Shown: positions 1-8,313, numbered from the stretch's first letter. The stretch: 64,000 nucleotides of DNA from Cellulosimicrobium terreum (GCA_014803435.1 JACYFD010000001.1:992001-1056000), one strand, 5' to 3'. A program made the numbers and translations. The notes: a model not told the origin generated them from the sequence alone.

Positions 1-1
1 G

Positions 2-1174
2 AACCTCCTCACGCTCGTCGAGGTCGACGCCGGGCTCACGCGGGTGGTCGGGCGCCGCGAGACCGTGGTGGACGGGGACCTGCTGCCCGGCTACCGCACG
101 CTCGAGGGCCCCAAGATGTACAAGCGGGACGGGGTCTACTGGATCTTCGCGCCCGCGGGCGGCGTCGCGACGGGCTGGCAGTCGGTCTTCCGCGCGGACT
201 CGCCGTTCGGCCCCTACGAGGACCGGATCGTGCTGCGCGAGGGCTCCTCGACCGTCAACGGGCCGCACCAGGGGGCCTGGGTCACCACGCCGGGCGGGGA
301 GGACTGGTTCCTGCACTTCCAGGACCGTGGCGTCTTCGGCCGGGTCGTGCACCTGCAGCCGATGGCCTGGGGCTCCGACGGCTGGCCCGTGATCGGGGAG
401 CCGACCGAGGACGACCCGCGGTGCGGGCAGCCGGTCCTGCGCCACCGGGTGCCCGACGCCGCGCGCGACGTCCTCGGGGACTCGGCGTCGGGGTGGGGCG
501 AGCCGCGTCGTAGCGACGCGTTCGACGCCGCGGTGCCCGGAGCGCAGTGGTACTTCCAGGGGAACGTCCAGCCGTCGACCGCGGTGAGCGGGGGCGGCGT
601 CCTGCGTCTCGCGGTCGCGGGGGACGACCTCGGCAACCTGCGCGACGTCGCGGGGGTGCTCGGCCAGCAGCTGCCGGGTTACCCCTGCCGGGTCACGTCG
701 AGCGTCGACGTCCGCGGTGCGGGGGAGCTCGGCGTGGACCTGCGCGCGGGGCTGCTCGTGCTGGGTCGCGCGTACGCGTGGGTGGGGATCGAGCGCACCG
801 GGGACCGCGTCCGCGTCGTGGCTCGGCGCCGCGACGACGCGGACCTCCGGGTGGCGGAGCCGGAGCTCGCGGAGCCCGTCGTGCTGGCCCCGGACGTCGC
901 GTCGGTGGAGCTGCGGCTCGACAGCGACGAGACAGGGAAGGTGATGTTCGCCTGGCGACCCGCCTCCGACGGCGGTGCGGAGCACCCGTGGGTCTCGGCC
1001 GACGTGCCGTTCCAGGCCGTCGAGGGGCACTGGATCGGTGCGGAGGTCGCGCTGTTCGCGAGCGCGCCGTACGGGACGTCGCCCGTGCCCGACGGGAGCC
1101 GGGTCGGGTTCGGCCCGGTGCGGTTCGAGCCCGCGTGGACGTGCGGCCCTCGTCAGCCTCGCGGCGAGGGGTAG
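2..1174 (+). CDS. Glycoside hydrolase family 43-type enzyme, C-terminal part (5' truncated by window edge)
   Basis: Open from the first bases of the window in frame 2, so the start lies outside. The visible 390 residues contain a GH43-like blade segment (LEGPKMYKRDGVYWIFAPAGG; the Glu of LEGPK is in the position of the GH43 general acid) and TGWQSVFRADSPFGPYE, typical of beta-xylosidase/arabinofuranosidase propellers. After residue ~165 a beta-sandwich domain follows, like the C-terminal domain of GH43 xylosidases. Known family role: exo-cleavage of xylo- or arabino-oligosaccharides. Its last 22 nt overlap the convergent uxaC end, fitting a hemicellulose/uronate locus. The exact substrate cannot be read from the sequence. 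Confidence 0.8.
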   Translation, partial: NLLTLVEVDAGLTRVVGRRETVVDGDLLPGYRTLEGPKMYKRDGVYWIFAPAGGVATGWQSVFRADSPFGPYEDRIVLREGSSTVNGPHQGAWVTTPGGEDWFLHFQDRGVFGRVVHLQPMAWGSDGWPVIGEPTEDDPRCGQPVLRHRVPDAARDVLGDSASGWGEPRRSDAFDAAVPGAQWYFQGNVQPSTAVSGGGVLRLAVAGDDLGNLRDVAGVLGQQLPGYPCRVTSSVDVRGAGELGVDLRAGLLVLGRAYAWVGIERTGDRVRVVARRRDDADLRVAEPELAEPVVLAPDVASVELRLDSDETGKVMFAWRPASDGGAEHPWVSADVPFQAVEGHWIGAEVALFASAPYGTSPVPDGSRVGFGPVRFEPAWTCGPRQPRGEG

Positions 1175-2652
1175 GACGCCTTCGGCAGGTGGTACGCGAG
1201 GTCGACCGCGGTCTCGGCGGCCTCGTCCAGGTCGAGCCGGTTCTCGGCGACGAGACGTGCGAGGTGACCGGCGTCGATGCGGCGGGCCAGGTCGTGGCGG
1301 GCCGGGATCGAGCAGAACGCGCGCGTGTCGTCGACGAACCCGCTCGTGTTGTAGAAGCCCGCGGTGTCGGTCGCCGCCTCCCGGAAGCGGCGCATGCCGT
1401 CCGGGGTGTCGAGGAACCACCACGGTGCGCCGAGGCGCAGCGCCGGGTAGACGCCCGCGAGCGGCGCGAGCTCGCGCGAGAACGAGGTCTCGTCGACGGT
1501 GAACGCGATCATGCGGAAGCCCGGGTGGTGGCCGAACGCCTCGAGCACGGGTCGCAGCGCGCGGACGTACTCGGTCTGCACCGGGATGTCGTACCCCTTG
1601 TCCGGGCCGTAGGCGCGCGCGACGCCCTCGCAGTGGTCGCGCAGCACGCCCGGGTGCAGCTGCATGACGAGCCCGTCCTCGGCGGACATGGCTGCCATCT
1701 GGAAGAGCATGTGCGCGGAGAACGCGTCCGCCTCGGCCACGGTCACCTCGCCGCGCAGAGCGGCGTCGAGGATCCGCGCGGCGTCGGCGTCGTGGAGCGG
1801 CGTGGTGTCGGCACGGAGGTGGCCGTGGTCCGTGGCCCGGGCACCCGCCGCGACGAACGCAGCACGCCGGGAGCGCAGCGCGTCGAGGTACGTGCGGTAG
1901 TCGACGACGTCCGTGCCCGCGGCGGCTCCGAGCTCAGCGACCTGGGCGGCCCAGTCGGTGCGGTCCAGGTGCAGCAGCGGGTCCGGGCGGAACGTCGGCA
2001 CGACGCGCTCGCCCCAGCCGTCCGCGGCGAGACGCGCGTGGTCGGCGAGCCGCGACTGCGCGGGGTCGGTCGTGGCGAGGACCTCCATGCCGAACCGCTC
2101 GAACAGGGCACGCGGCCGGTACGCGGGGCGCGTGAGGCGGTCGACCAGGTGGTCGTACAGCTCGTCCGCGGTCTGGGCCGACGGGGCGAGGGGAGCCTCG
2201 AACACCTCGACGAGCGCGTGCTCGAGCCAGTACCTGGTCGGCGTGCCGCGGTACAGGTGCCAGCCTGCGCAGAAGCGGCGCCAGATCTCGCGCGGGTCGG
2301 TCTCCGCCGGCAGCGTGCCGGCAGGCGCGTCAGCGAGCGGCTCGACGCCGAGGTCCTGGATCCCCCGCACGCCGGGGGCGCCGTGCCGCGACGTGCTCTG
2401 CGCGACGAGCATGCGCACGAGGTAGTGGTCCGGCGTCACGAACAGCTCCGCCGGGTTGCCGAACGGTGCGTCGTCGGCGAGCAGCGCGGCGTCGACGTGG
2501 CCGTGCATCGAGACGATCGGCAGGTCGCGGGTGGCGGCGTAGAGCTCGCGAGCGAGCGGGCGGAGCACGGGGTCCGCGGGCAGCGCGCGGTCGGGGTGCA
2601 GCGACCAGGGCGCCGTGGCGGTGGTCGGGTCACGGTGGGCCGTGCTCGTCAC
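1153..2652 (-). CDS. uxaC: Glucuronate (uronate) isomerase UxaC
   Basis: 499 residues with a GTG start preceded by GGAGG at 6 nt. The full length matches UxaC, a member of the amidohydrolase-like TIM-barrel superfamily. MHGHVD near residue 50 supplies the metal-binding HxH-type motif. The ending DLAYHLPKASYPSPRG is typical of the family. It converts D-glucuronate to D-fructuronate (and galacturonate to tagaturonate) in the cytoplasm. The next steps, fructuronate reductase and mannonate dehydratase, are encoded at 14.5-17.1 kb. The promoter carries two operators that match those in front of the regulator at 13396, so it is probably co-regulated although about 11 kb away. It converges with the GH43 gene and overlaps it by 22 nt. 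Confidence 0.93.
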   Translation of the reverse strand: MTSTAHRDPTTATAPWSLHPDRALPADPVLRPLARELYAATRDLPIVSMHGHVDAALLADDAPFGNPAELFVTPDHYLVRMLVAQSTSRHGAPGVRGIQDLGVEPLADAPAGTLPAETDPREIWRRFCAGWHLYRGTPTRYWLEHALVEVFEAPLAPSAQTADELYDHLVDRLTRPAYRPRALFERFGMEVLATTDPAQSRLADHARLAADGWGERVVPTFRPDPLLHLDRTDWAAQVAELGAAAGTDVVDYRTYLDALRSRRAAFVAAGARATDHGHLRADTTPLHDADAARILDAALRGEVTVAEADAFSAHMLFQMAAMSAEDGLVMQLHPGVLRDHCEGVARAYGPDKGYDIPVQTEYVRALRPVLEAFGHHPGFRMIAFTVDETSFSRELAPLAGVYPALRLGAPWWFLDTPDGMRRFREAATDTAGFYNTSGFVDDTRAFCSIPARHDLARRIDAGHLARLVAENRLDLDEAAETAVDLAYHLPKASYPSPRG

Positions 2653-2671
2653 TGGTCCTCCAGAACGTTAG

Positions 2672-2687
2672 ATGCGAACGTTTGCAT
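2672..2687. promoter_or_regulatory. LacI-type operator A of uxaC
   Basis: Near-perfect 16-bp dyad ATGCGAACGTTTGCAT with a central CG, as in LacI/GalR-family sites. It lies at the predicted transcription start of uxaC, just downstream of its -10 box, so a bound repressor would block initiation. It matches site C at 13276-13291 in the core AACGTTTGCAT. Confidence 0.7.
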
Positions 2688-2714
2688 ACTACTTCACCGC
2701 GGTGTGTCGACCAA
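2686..2714 (-). promoter_or_regulatory. uxaC promoter
   Basis: On the minus strand TTGGTC (2714-2709), a 17-nt spacer and TAGTAT (2691-2686) form a sigma70-like promoter about 35 nt upstream of the uxaC GTG. Operator A overlaps its downstream edge and operator B lies upstream of the -35. Confidence 0.6.
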
Positions 2715-2727
2715 GGTGCCGGTCGGG

Positions 2728-2743
2728 TGACAATCGTTCGCAG
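2728..2743. promoter_or_regulatory. LacI-type operator B of uxaC
   Basis: TGACAATCGTTCGCAG. Its core ACAATCGTTCGCA is identical to site D at 13332-13347. The centre lies exactly 56 bp from operator A, the same spacing as sites C and D at the uxu regulator. Confidence 0.6.
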
Positions 2744-2756
2744 GGGCAGTCCAGAA

Positions 2757-2793
2757 CCCGGGTCCGCTCCTCGGCACGAGGAGCGGACCCGGG
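2757..2793 (-). terminator. Hairpin terminator after the PA14/DUF1080 gene
   Basis: Perfect 17-bp stem (2757-2773 with 2777-2793) closed by a GCA loop, 14 nt beyond the stop codon at 2807. No U-tract follows, which is common in high-GC actinobacteria. It separates this transcription unit from the uxaC promoter. Confidence 0.8.
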
Positions 2794-2806
2794 ACCGTCC
2801 GGAGCG

Positions 2807-5800
2807 TCAGCCGCAGGTGGGCTGACCGTGCTCCGGCCTCGTGACGGTCTCCCGCTCGTCAGAGCCGTCGGACGGTCGAGCGGTGACGGTCACGGAGTCC
2901 GCCTCGGGATCTGCCCCGCGCACCGCGAACGACTGGTAGGCGTTCTTGCCCGGCGCGAGGTCCGCGAAGGACTTCGACCCGTACGGCGTGGCGACCTCCA
3001 CGTCGACCGTCGCCGCGTCGTCGTTGACGACCCGGACCGCGACGTAGGGCTGTCCCGCCAGGCACCTGACCTCGGAGCTCGCGGAGATCGCGACCTCCTG
3101 CGGGCCGCTGCCGTCCTGGCCCGAGAGGCGCTCGATCCAGATGTTGCGGAACAACGGGTTCAGGCCGGGGTCGCCGTGGTCCTGGAGCTTGATGTGACCC
3201 GGCGTGGGCCCCTCCTGCTGCCCGTTCCCGGTCTTCCCCGTGATGGCCACGTCGTCGTGCACGACCTGTCCGTTCCACACGACGGTGATGCGGGCGTCCT
3301 CGGTCTTCTTCCCGTCGGCGCCGAAGCGGGCCGACCGGAACGTGATGTCGTACTCCTGCCACGTGCCCATCGGGGTCGCGGCGTTCACGTCCGGTGCCTT
3401 CTGCAGGTAGATCGCACCGGCGTCGTTCGTCGCCGGCGGGTCGATGCCGAAGGACTCGAGCACCTGGAGCTCGTAGCGCTCCTGGATGTAGAAGCCGCTG
3501 TTGCCGCGGGCCTGCCCCGTCACCTCCGGTGCGTGCTCCGGCTGGTACCACTCGGCGTGCATCTGGAAGTCCTCGAAGGTCTCCTTCGTGCGGATGTCGC
3601 CGCCGAACGACTCCAACGTCCCGTCCGCGACCGGCCAGGTGGCCGGGCTCCCGTCGGCCTTCTCCCACGCGTCGAGGTCGCCGCCGTCGAACAGCGTGAT
3701 GCGCTCCGTCGGGGTGACGGTGAGGTTGTCGAGGTTGACGTGCCCGAGGTCGTCGTCGTCGTGCACGTAGGCGATCGTGTTGGCGCCCGCCTTGAGCTGC
3801 ACGGTCTCGACCTGCGTCCGCCAGCTGTCCCACTGCACCGTGCTGGGGAGCCAGGTCTGCTTGACCTTCTCACCGTTGACGTACAGGCTCAGGTTCCTCG
3901 CCCTGGGCTGCGGGTCGCTGTTCTGCCCGTTCGCGTACCGCAGCGCGAGGTCGTACGAGCCCGCCTCGTCGGCACGGACGGCGAAGGTGGTGCGCGCGCC
4001 CGGCTCCCAGTTGCGGTCGACGAACCCGGATCCCGTGTAGCCCGCGTGGTTGGAGTTCCAGCCCGCGCCGCCCTCGATGTTGGCCGCCTCGGCCTCGTAC
4101 ACCGGCGGGGGGACCGAGCCGTCGGGGAGCCGGTTGAGCGTGTACCAGGCCTCCGTGCTCCACAGCTCCTGCCCGCTCTCCGACGCGAACGGACGCGGGG
4201 AGTGCACGTGCACGACGCGCCCAGGCTCGAGCCCGTCGATCGCCAGGGTCACGGTCGTGCCGTCCTCGGACAGCGTGGCCGACGTGACGTCGAGGTCCTC
4301 CTCGTCGACCTTCGGGCCGCCGTACTGCGGGGTGGCGACGTAGCGCCACTGCGCGGCCGTGTACTTCGCGGCGAGATCCTGCGCCGTCTCCTCGGACAGC
4401 GGTTGGGTGTACTCGATCTCGAACCCGCCGTCGACAGCGCGCATCTCGAGCATGTCGAACGCGTTGTTGTCGTCGTACGTCAGCTTCTGCAGCCCGTAGC
4501 CGAGCTTGCCTGCCTGGCCCCAGTTGCCCGACCAGCCAATGCCGCCGACGTAGATCGAGCCGTCCGGGCCGATGCTGGTCCGGCTGACACCGGACTCCAG
4601 GCCCTGCGTCATGCGGAACACCGCACCCTGCTCCTGGCCCGCGACCTCCTCGAGGTACGCACGCTGCAGGCCGCCGTAGGTCACGTCGCCGATCGCCAGC
4701 TGGCCCGCGAACACGCCCTCGGTGAGGGTGACCGGGTTGCTCGGCGAGTTCGAGATCTCGCCGTGGGGCATCCACAGCACGGGCTCGGTCACCGGCTGGT
4801 CGTCGTACGGGCCGTCGGGGTTGGTGAAGTGGTTGTAGAACGCGCCCTCCTCGACCTTGACGAGCTTGGAGGTCGGGATGCGCACACCCTGGTTGTCGGC
4901 CACGTACATGCTGCCGTCGGCGCCCCAGCCCAGCCCGTTCGGCGTGCGCAGACCGCCGGCGACGTACTCGACCTCGCCGGTGTCCTTGCTGATCTTCATG
5001 ACCGAGCCGCGGTTCTCGGCGAGCTGCGGGTCGAGCGAGTTGCCCCCGGGCACCATCGCGATGCCGGTCGTGACGTAGAAGTACCCGTCCTCGTACAGGA
5101 GGCCGAACGCGAACTCGTGGTAGTTCTCGCCGAAGGGCCAGGTCGCGAAGGTGTCGTACTCGTCGGCGACCTCGTCGCCGTCGTTGTCGACGAGCGCGGT
5201 CAGGCCGTCCTTCTCCGACACGTAGATCGTGCCGTCGACGTACGTGATGCCCATCGGCTCCGTGAGGTTCTCGGCGACCTTGGTGTAGGTCACGTCCTCG
5301 GCGGTCCCGTCGCCGCTCGCGCCGTCGATCAGGTAGACCTCGCCGAGCTCGGTCAGCCGGTCACCGCCCCAGGTCGAGATGACCATCCGGCCGTCGGGCA
5401 GCCAGTCCATGCCCGTGACCTGCGGCTCGAAGCCGTCGGGGCGCAGGTCCGTCAGCGTGTAGTCGGGGTGGACCTCGGCCAGGGGCAGACCGTCACCGGG
5501 GGTCTCGCTGATGTTCTCGCACGACTTGCGTCCGGGCGACGTGACGCGGGTGACGTCGGCGTCGGTGCTCAGGACGCTGTTCGGCACCAGGACGAAGTCC
5601 TCCGTGCCCGGCGGTCGCCACTCGAGCAGGAGCCGCTGGCCGAACGCGTTGTCGAAGTGGTCGACGAGCAGCTCGTTGTAGCCGGCCTCGAGGTCGACCG
5701 ACCCCTCCTTGGCGAGGACGCCGTGCGCGCCCGGGTTGTCCACCACCTCGGTGCCGTCGAGCAGGAGCCGGGCCCCGTCGTCGCTGGTGATCCGGAAGTC

Positions 5801-6193
5801 GTACGTCCCGGCCGTCTCGACGTCCAGGTACCCGGTGACCTCGGTGACGAACTGGTCCGTGAGCCCGAAGTCGTCGTCGGAGGTCCAGTCGATCGTCGGC
5901 ATGATCTTGTCGACGTTGGGGGTCGTACCCGGCTTGAGCGTGCAGTACTCGTCGAGCGGGATCTGGACGTCGAACACCCGCAGCGTCACGCCGGGCTCCT
6001 GCGGTCGGATCTCGTCCTGCGCCGCCGCCGACGGGCTGGTCTCGGCCTGTGCCGACGCCTGGAGCGGGAGCAGCACGGCGAGCGGGAGAGCGAGAGCGGA
6101 CGCCATCGCGACCGCCACCCGCCTCCGGCGCGTCGGTGTCCCGGTCCACCGTCTCGGTGTGCGTTCGGGAAGTGGGTGCGTCGAGCGTTCCAT
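2807..6193 (-). CDS. Secreted PA14 / beta-propeller / CBM / DUF1080 (3-keto-glycoside hydrolase-like) multidomain protein
   Basis: 1128 residues from the ATG at 6193, chosen because GGAGAGG lies just upstream; an earlier in-frame ATG at 6298 would add 35 residues lying in the operator/promoter region. Order: signal peptide (twin-Arg-rich n-region, hydrophobic 25-45, ASAQA cleavage); PA14 domain (~65-215); sorbosone-dehydrogenase-like six-bladed propeller (~240-600); CBM6/35-like module (~715-850, VYEAEAANIEGGAGW); DUF1080 domain (~860-1035, GNSGFYIQERYELQVLESFG); small C-terminal beta domain. DUF1080 members include 3-keto-disaccharide hydrolases; the propeller family includes soluble sugar dehydrogenases. 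It probably acts outside the cell on a glycan or glycoside; the reaction is inferred. The operator in front matches that of the isomerase/ABC operon at 8415. Confidence 0.82.
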   Translation of the reverse strand: MERSTHPLPERTPRRWTGTPTRRRRVAVAMASALALPLAVLLPLQASAQAETSPSAAAQDEIRPQEPGVTLRVFDVQIPLDEYCTLKPGTTPNVDKIMPTIDWTSDDDFGLTDQFVTEVTGYLDVETAGTYDFRITSDDGARLLLDGTEVVDNPGAHGVLAKEGSVDLEAGYNELLVDHFDNAFGQRLLLEWRPPGTEDFVLVPNSVLSTDADVTRVTSPGRKSCENISETPGDGLPLAEVHPDYTLTDLRPDGFEPQVTGMDWLPDGRMVISTWGGDRLTELGEVYLIDGASGDGTAEDVTYTKVAENLTEPMGITYVDGTIYVSEKDGLTALVDNDGDEVADEYDTFATWPFGENYHEFAFGLLYEDGYFYVTTGIAMVPGGNSLDPQLAENRGSVMKISKDTGEVEYVAGGLRTPNGLGWGADGSMYVADNQGVRIPTSKLVKVEEGAFYNHFTNPDGPYDDQPVTEPVLWMPHGEISNSPSNPVTLTEGVFAGQLAIGDVTYGGLQRAYLEEVAGQEQGAVFRMTQGLESGVSRTSIGPDGSIYVGGIGWSGNWGQAGKLGYGLQKLTYDDNNAFDMLEMRAVDGGFEIEYTQPLSEETAQDLAAKYTAAQWRYVATPQYGGPKVDEEDLDVTSATLSEDGTTVTLAIDGLEPGRVVHVHSPRPFASESGQELWSTEAWYTLNRLPDGSVPPPVYEAEAANIEGGAGWNSNHAGYTGSGFVDRNWEPGARTTFAVRADEAGSYDLALRYANGQNSDPQPRARNLSLYVNGEKVKQTWLPSTVQWDSWRTQVETVQLKAGANTIAYVHDDDDLGHVNLDNLTVTPTERITLFDGGDLDAWEKADGSPATWPVADGTLESFGGDIRTKETFEDFQMHAEWYQPEHAPEVTGQARGNSGFYIQERYELQVLESFGIDPPATNDAGAIYLQKAPDVNAATPMGTWQEYDITFRSARFGADGKKTEDARITVVWNGQVVHDDVAITGKTGNGQQEGPTPGHIKLQDHGDPGLNPLFRNIWIERLSGQDGSGPQEVAISASSEVRCLAGQPYVAVRVVNDDAATVDVEVATPYGSKSFADLAPGKNAYQSFAVRGADPEADSVTVTARPSDGSDERETVTRPEHGQPTCG

Positions 6194-6268
6194 CGGCCTG
6201 CCTCTCCATCGAGGACCTCGCGTGCGGGACCTGCGCGCAGGGCGCGTCAGGGTGCGCTTGTCGACGCC

Positions 6269-6308
6269 ACTATGCGGGCCCCGCAGGACGGTGGACAACG
6301 AGTTGCCA
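6269..6308 (-). promoter_or_regulatory. Promoter and LacI operator of the DUF1080 gene
   Basis: Minus strand reads TGGCAACTCGTTGTCC (6308-6293). The TTGTCC end acts as the -35, followed after 18 nt by CATAGT (6274-6269). The 27-bp stretch 6293-6319 is identical in 25 positions to 8264-8290, upstream of the isomerase/ABC operon. It lies between the LacI stop (6344) and the gene start (6193). Confidence 0.72.
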
Positions 6309-6343
6309 CTAGTTGCATCTGACCTCCCGATCGGGGGCCGCTG

Positions 6344-7351
6344 CTACGCGCGCCGTGCGGTCGAGCCGCGCTCCACCAGCTTGGCGGGGAGCAGCGCCGG
6401 TGCTTGCGAGCCGCTCGAGGACGACCGCACCAGACCCAGGAGCCGCTGCAGCGCGAACGCCCCGAAGTGCCGCAGGGGCGCCGCGACGGTCGTCAGGGGC
6501 GGGCTGCAGAAGTCCGACCCGAAGATGTTGTCGAACCCGACGACGCTCATGTCGCGGGGGACCTCGACGCCCAGCCGGACCAGGCCACGCATGGCCCCGA
6601 TCGCGACGAGGTCGTTGTAGGCGACGGCCGCCGTGGCGGAGTGCTTGGCGAGGAGCTTGGCGGCCGAGAGCCCGCCCGCGAGCGTCGGGGCGAACGGACC
6701 GAGGCGCCGCGCCTTCAGGCCGAGATCCCGGGTCGACTCGCGGAACGCGCGCCACCGCATCCCGTCCGCCCATGACGCCTCCGGCCCCGCGAGATAGGTG
6801 AGGCTCGTGTGGCCCAGGCCGGCGAGGTGCTCCACCGCGCTCCGCATGCCCTGCGCGTTGTCCGTGAGGACGCTCGGGACATCGGTCATCACGCGGTTCA
6901 TGACCACCGTGGGGCGCTGCTTGGCGACCACCCGGATCGACGAGTCCGAGAGGCGGGACGTCGCGAGGATCACGCCCTCGACCAGGGGGAGCGTCCGGTC
7001 GAGCGCCTGTCGCTCCGCCTCGTCGGACTCCTGGGCGTCGGCCACGAGCAACGTGTACCCCGCGTCGGTCGCGGTCTTCTCCGCACCCCGGATGATCTCG
7101 AAGAAGAACGGGTTCGTGACGTCGGCGACGACGATCGCGAGCAGTGCGGTCCGGCCGGTCGGCAGTCCGCGGGCGAGCGGGTTCGTCCGGTAGCCGAGCT
7201 CGGTCGCGATCCTGCGGATGTGTTCCGCGGTCTCGGCGTTGACCCGGCCGGGTCGCGAGAAGGCCCGGGAGACCGTCGACGTCGCGACTCCCGCCGCCTT
7301 CGCGACGTCGTAGATCGTCGGCTGCGGGCCTGCGTCGGCGGGGTCGTCCAT
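6344..7351 (-). CDS. LacI-family repressor of the DUF1080 / isomerase / ABC regulon
   Basis: 335 residues from the ATG at 7351; the longer frame upstream lacks HTH-type sequence. The N-terminal HTH (TIYDVAKAAGVATSTVSRAFSR) is canonical LacI, followed by the hinge and a periplasmic-binding-like sensor (NPFFFEIIRGAEKTA, YNDLVAIGAM, VGFDNIFGSDF). There is no clear Shine-Dalgarno. The predicted -10 ends about 9 nt before the ATG, so the mRNA may be leaderless. Four matching operators (6293-6308, 7383-7398, 7447-7462, 8275-8290) surround it, including one on its own promoter. This suggests autoregulation and control of both flanking transcription units. The ligand is unknown, probably a sugar. Confidence 0.9.
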   Translation of the reverse strand: MDDPADAGPQPTIYDVAKAAGVATSTVSRAFSRPGRVNAETAEHIRRIATELGYRTNPLARGLPTGRTALLAIVVADVTNPFFFEIIRGAEKTATDAGYTLLVADAQESDEAERQALDRTLPLVEGVILATSRLSDSSIRVVAKQRPTVVMNRVMTDVPSVLTDNAQGMRSAVEHLAGLGHTSLTYLAGPEASWADGMRWRAFRESTRDLGLKARRLGPFAPTLAGGLSAAKLLAKHSATAAVAYNDLVAIGAMRGLVRLGVEVPRDMSVVGFDNIFGSDFCSPPLTTVAAPLRHFGAFALQRLLGLVRSSSSGSQAPALLPAKLVERGSTARRA

Positions 7352-7359
7352 GCGCCCGG

Positions 7360-7398
7360 AGCGTAGTGCGCTCGCCCGGGTGCAACAACCGGTTGTCA
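7360..7398 (-). promoter_or_regulatory. LacI autoregulatory promoter/operator
   Basis: Minus strand TGACAACCGGTTGTTG (7398-7383) contains the perfect palindrome ACAACCGGTTGT. Its TTGTTG end is a -35, followed by a 17-nt spacer and TACGCT (7365-7360). Transcription would start about 7353, next to the ATG at 7351. Confidence 0.65.
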
Positions 7399-7446
7399 GC
7401 CACCGGTCGGCGCGCGGTGGCCGCCGCACCGGACCGGGGCAAGTCG

Positions 7447-7485
7447 TGGCAACCGCTTGACGACCCTGGGGCTGCGACCTCCAAT
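7447..7485 (+). promoter_or_regulatory. Operator and weak promoter of the LarE-like gene
   Basis: TGGCAACCGCTTGACG (7447-7462) fits the same operator pattern, with TTGACG as an embedded -35. After 17 nt the weak -10 TCCAAT (7480-7485) precedes an ATG at 7492, implying a leaderless or nearly leaderless message. Confidence 0.5.
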
Positions 7486-7491
7486 GGCAGC

Positions 7492-8148
7492 ATGAGCCGA
7501 CGGACCCTGCCACCGCGGACGGCGCCCGCCCCGACGACGGACGAGCTCGTCGATGCGGTCACGACCGCGCTCGCACGGGCCGGCGCGAGCGGCCGGGTCG
7601 GGGTCGCCTACGCGGGCGACGTGGGCTCCGCCCTCCTGCTCGACCTCGCCGTCCGTGTCGTCGGCCGGTCGCGCGTCGTCGCGCTCGTGAGCACGGGGCC
7701 GGAGACGACGCCGGAACGCCGGTGCACCGTCGCGCAGGCGGCCAACGCCCGGGGGGTCGCGACGTTCGACGTGCTCGGGGGGCGCATCGACGACGTGGCC
7801 AGGCTCCTCGAGCTGTCCGTCGTCGTCGTGCCCGACGACAGGGACGGCGTCGTGGGCCGGGCGACCGTCCTCGACGACCGAGGTGGGACGCCGGCGCCGG
7901 AGCGGTCGTCGACGACGGAGGACCCCGTCCAGGTCGAGGCCGCCGAGAGCGAGCTGCGCAGGCTCGGGCTCGATGACCTCCGGGTCCGCCACCACGGCGA
8001 CCTCGCCCGCCTCGAGGCCCCGCGCCACGACCTGGTGAGCGTGACGTCGGAGCCCTTGCGCGGCGAGGTCGTGCGGGCCGTGAGGTCCGCAGGGTTCCGG
8101 CTCGTCGCGCTCGACCTCGGCGCGTCGCCGGACGCCGGCGAGGCCTGA
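7492..8148 (+). CDS. Degenerate LarE-like (PP-loop ATPase) protein
   Basis: 218 residues from the ATG at 7492 (MSRRTLPPRT). Residues 35-60 (GRVGVAYAGDVGSALLLDLA) align with the PP-loop of LarE sulfur transferases (VAFSGGxDSALLL), but SGGxDS has become AGDVGS. Residues 155-211 (LRRLGLDDLRVRHHGDLARLE and GFRLVALDLG) match the LarE C-terminus. The middle of LarE, which carries the sacrificial cysteine, is replaced by about 50 unrelated residues. LarE makes the nickel-pincer cofactor of lactate racemase-type enzymes; this copy looks unable to bind ATP in the usual way or donate sulfur. It is divergent from the LacI gene and shares its operator type. Role unknown: pseudoenzyme, regulator or decayed gene. 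Confidence 0.68.
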   Translation: MSRRTLPPRTAPAPTTDELVDAVTTALARAGASGRVGVAYAGDVGSALLLDLAVRVVGRSRVVALVSTGPETTPERRCTVAQAANARGVATFDVLGGRIDDVARLLELSVVVVPDDRDGVVGRATVLDDRGGTPAPERSSTTEDPVQVEAAESELRRLGLDDLRVRHHGDLARLEAPRHDLVSVTSEPLRGEVVRAVRSAGFRLVALDLGASPDAGEA

Positions 8149-8263
8149 CCTCCGACGGCACCGCCTGGCCGTGACCTGGCAACTCGCCGCAACCCGCGGT
8201 CGAGGCGATCTGGCTGCCGTCAGGCCGTTGTCCGCCCAGAGCTCGCAGGTCACGCGCACCATC

Positions 8264-8313
8264 GGTGCAACAAGTGGCAACTCGTTGTCCAGCGCTGACA
8301 CGCCCCCTAGTGT
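8264..8313 (+). promoter_or_regulatory. Operator/promoter of the isomerase-ABC operon (in the 8149-8414 gap)
   Basis: TGGCAACTCGTTGTCC at 8275-8290 is identical to the operator of the DUF1080 gene. TTGTCC (8285-8290), 17 nt and TAGTGT (8308-8313) form the promoter, giving a leader of about 95 nt. A partial copy (left half TGGCAACTCG, 8177-8186) lies about 100 bp upstream and may be an auxiliary site. Nothing else was recognised in the gap. Confidence 0.7.

Noticed and set aside
6193-6298. Upstream ATG (6298) as start of the DUF1080 gene
   Set aside because: Would put the start inside the operator/-35 region; the ATG at 6193 has GGAGAGG and begins a normal signal peptide.
2672-6322. 1216-codon open frame on the plus strand opposite the DUF1080 gene
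   Set aside because: Arg/Val/Asp-rich shadow with no domain or ribosome site; produced by high third-position GC of the minus-strand gene.
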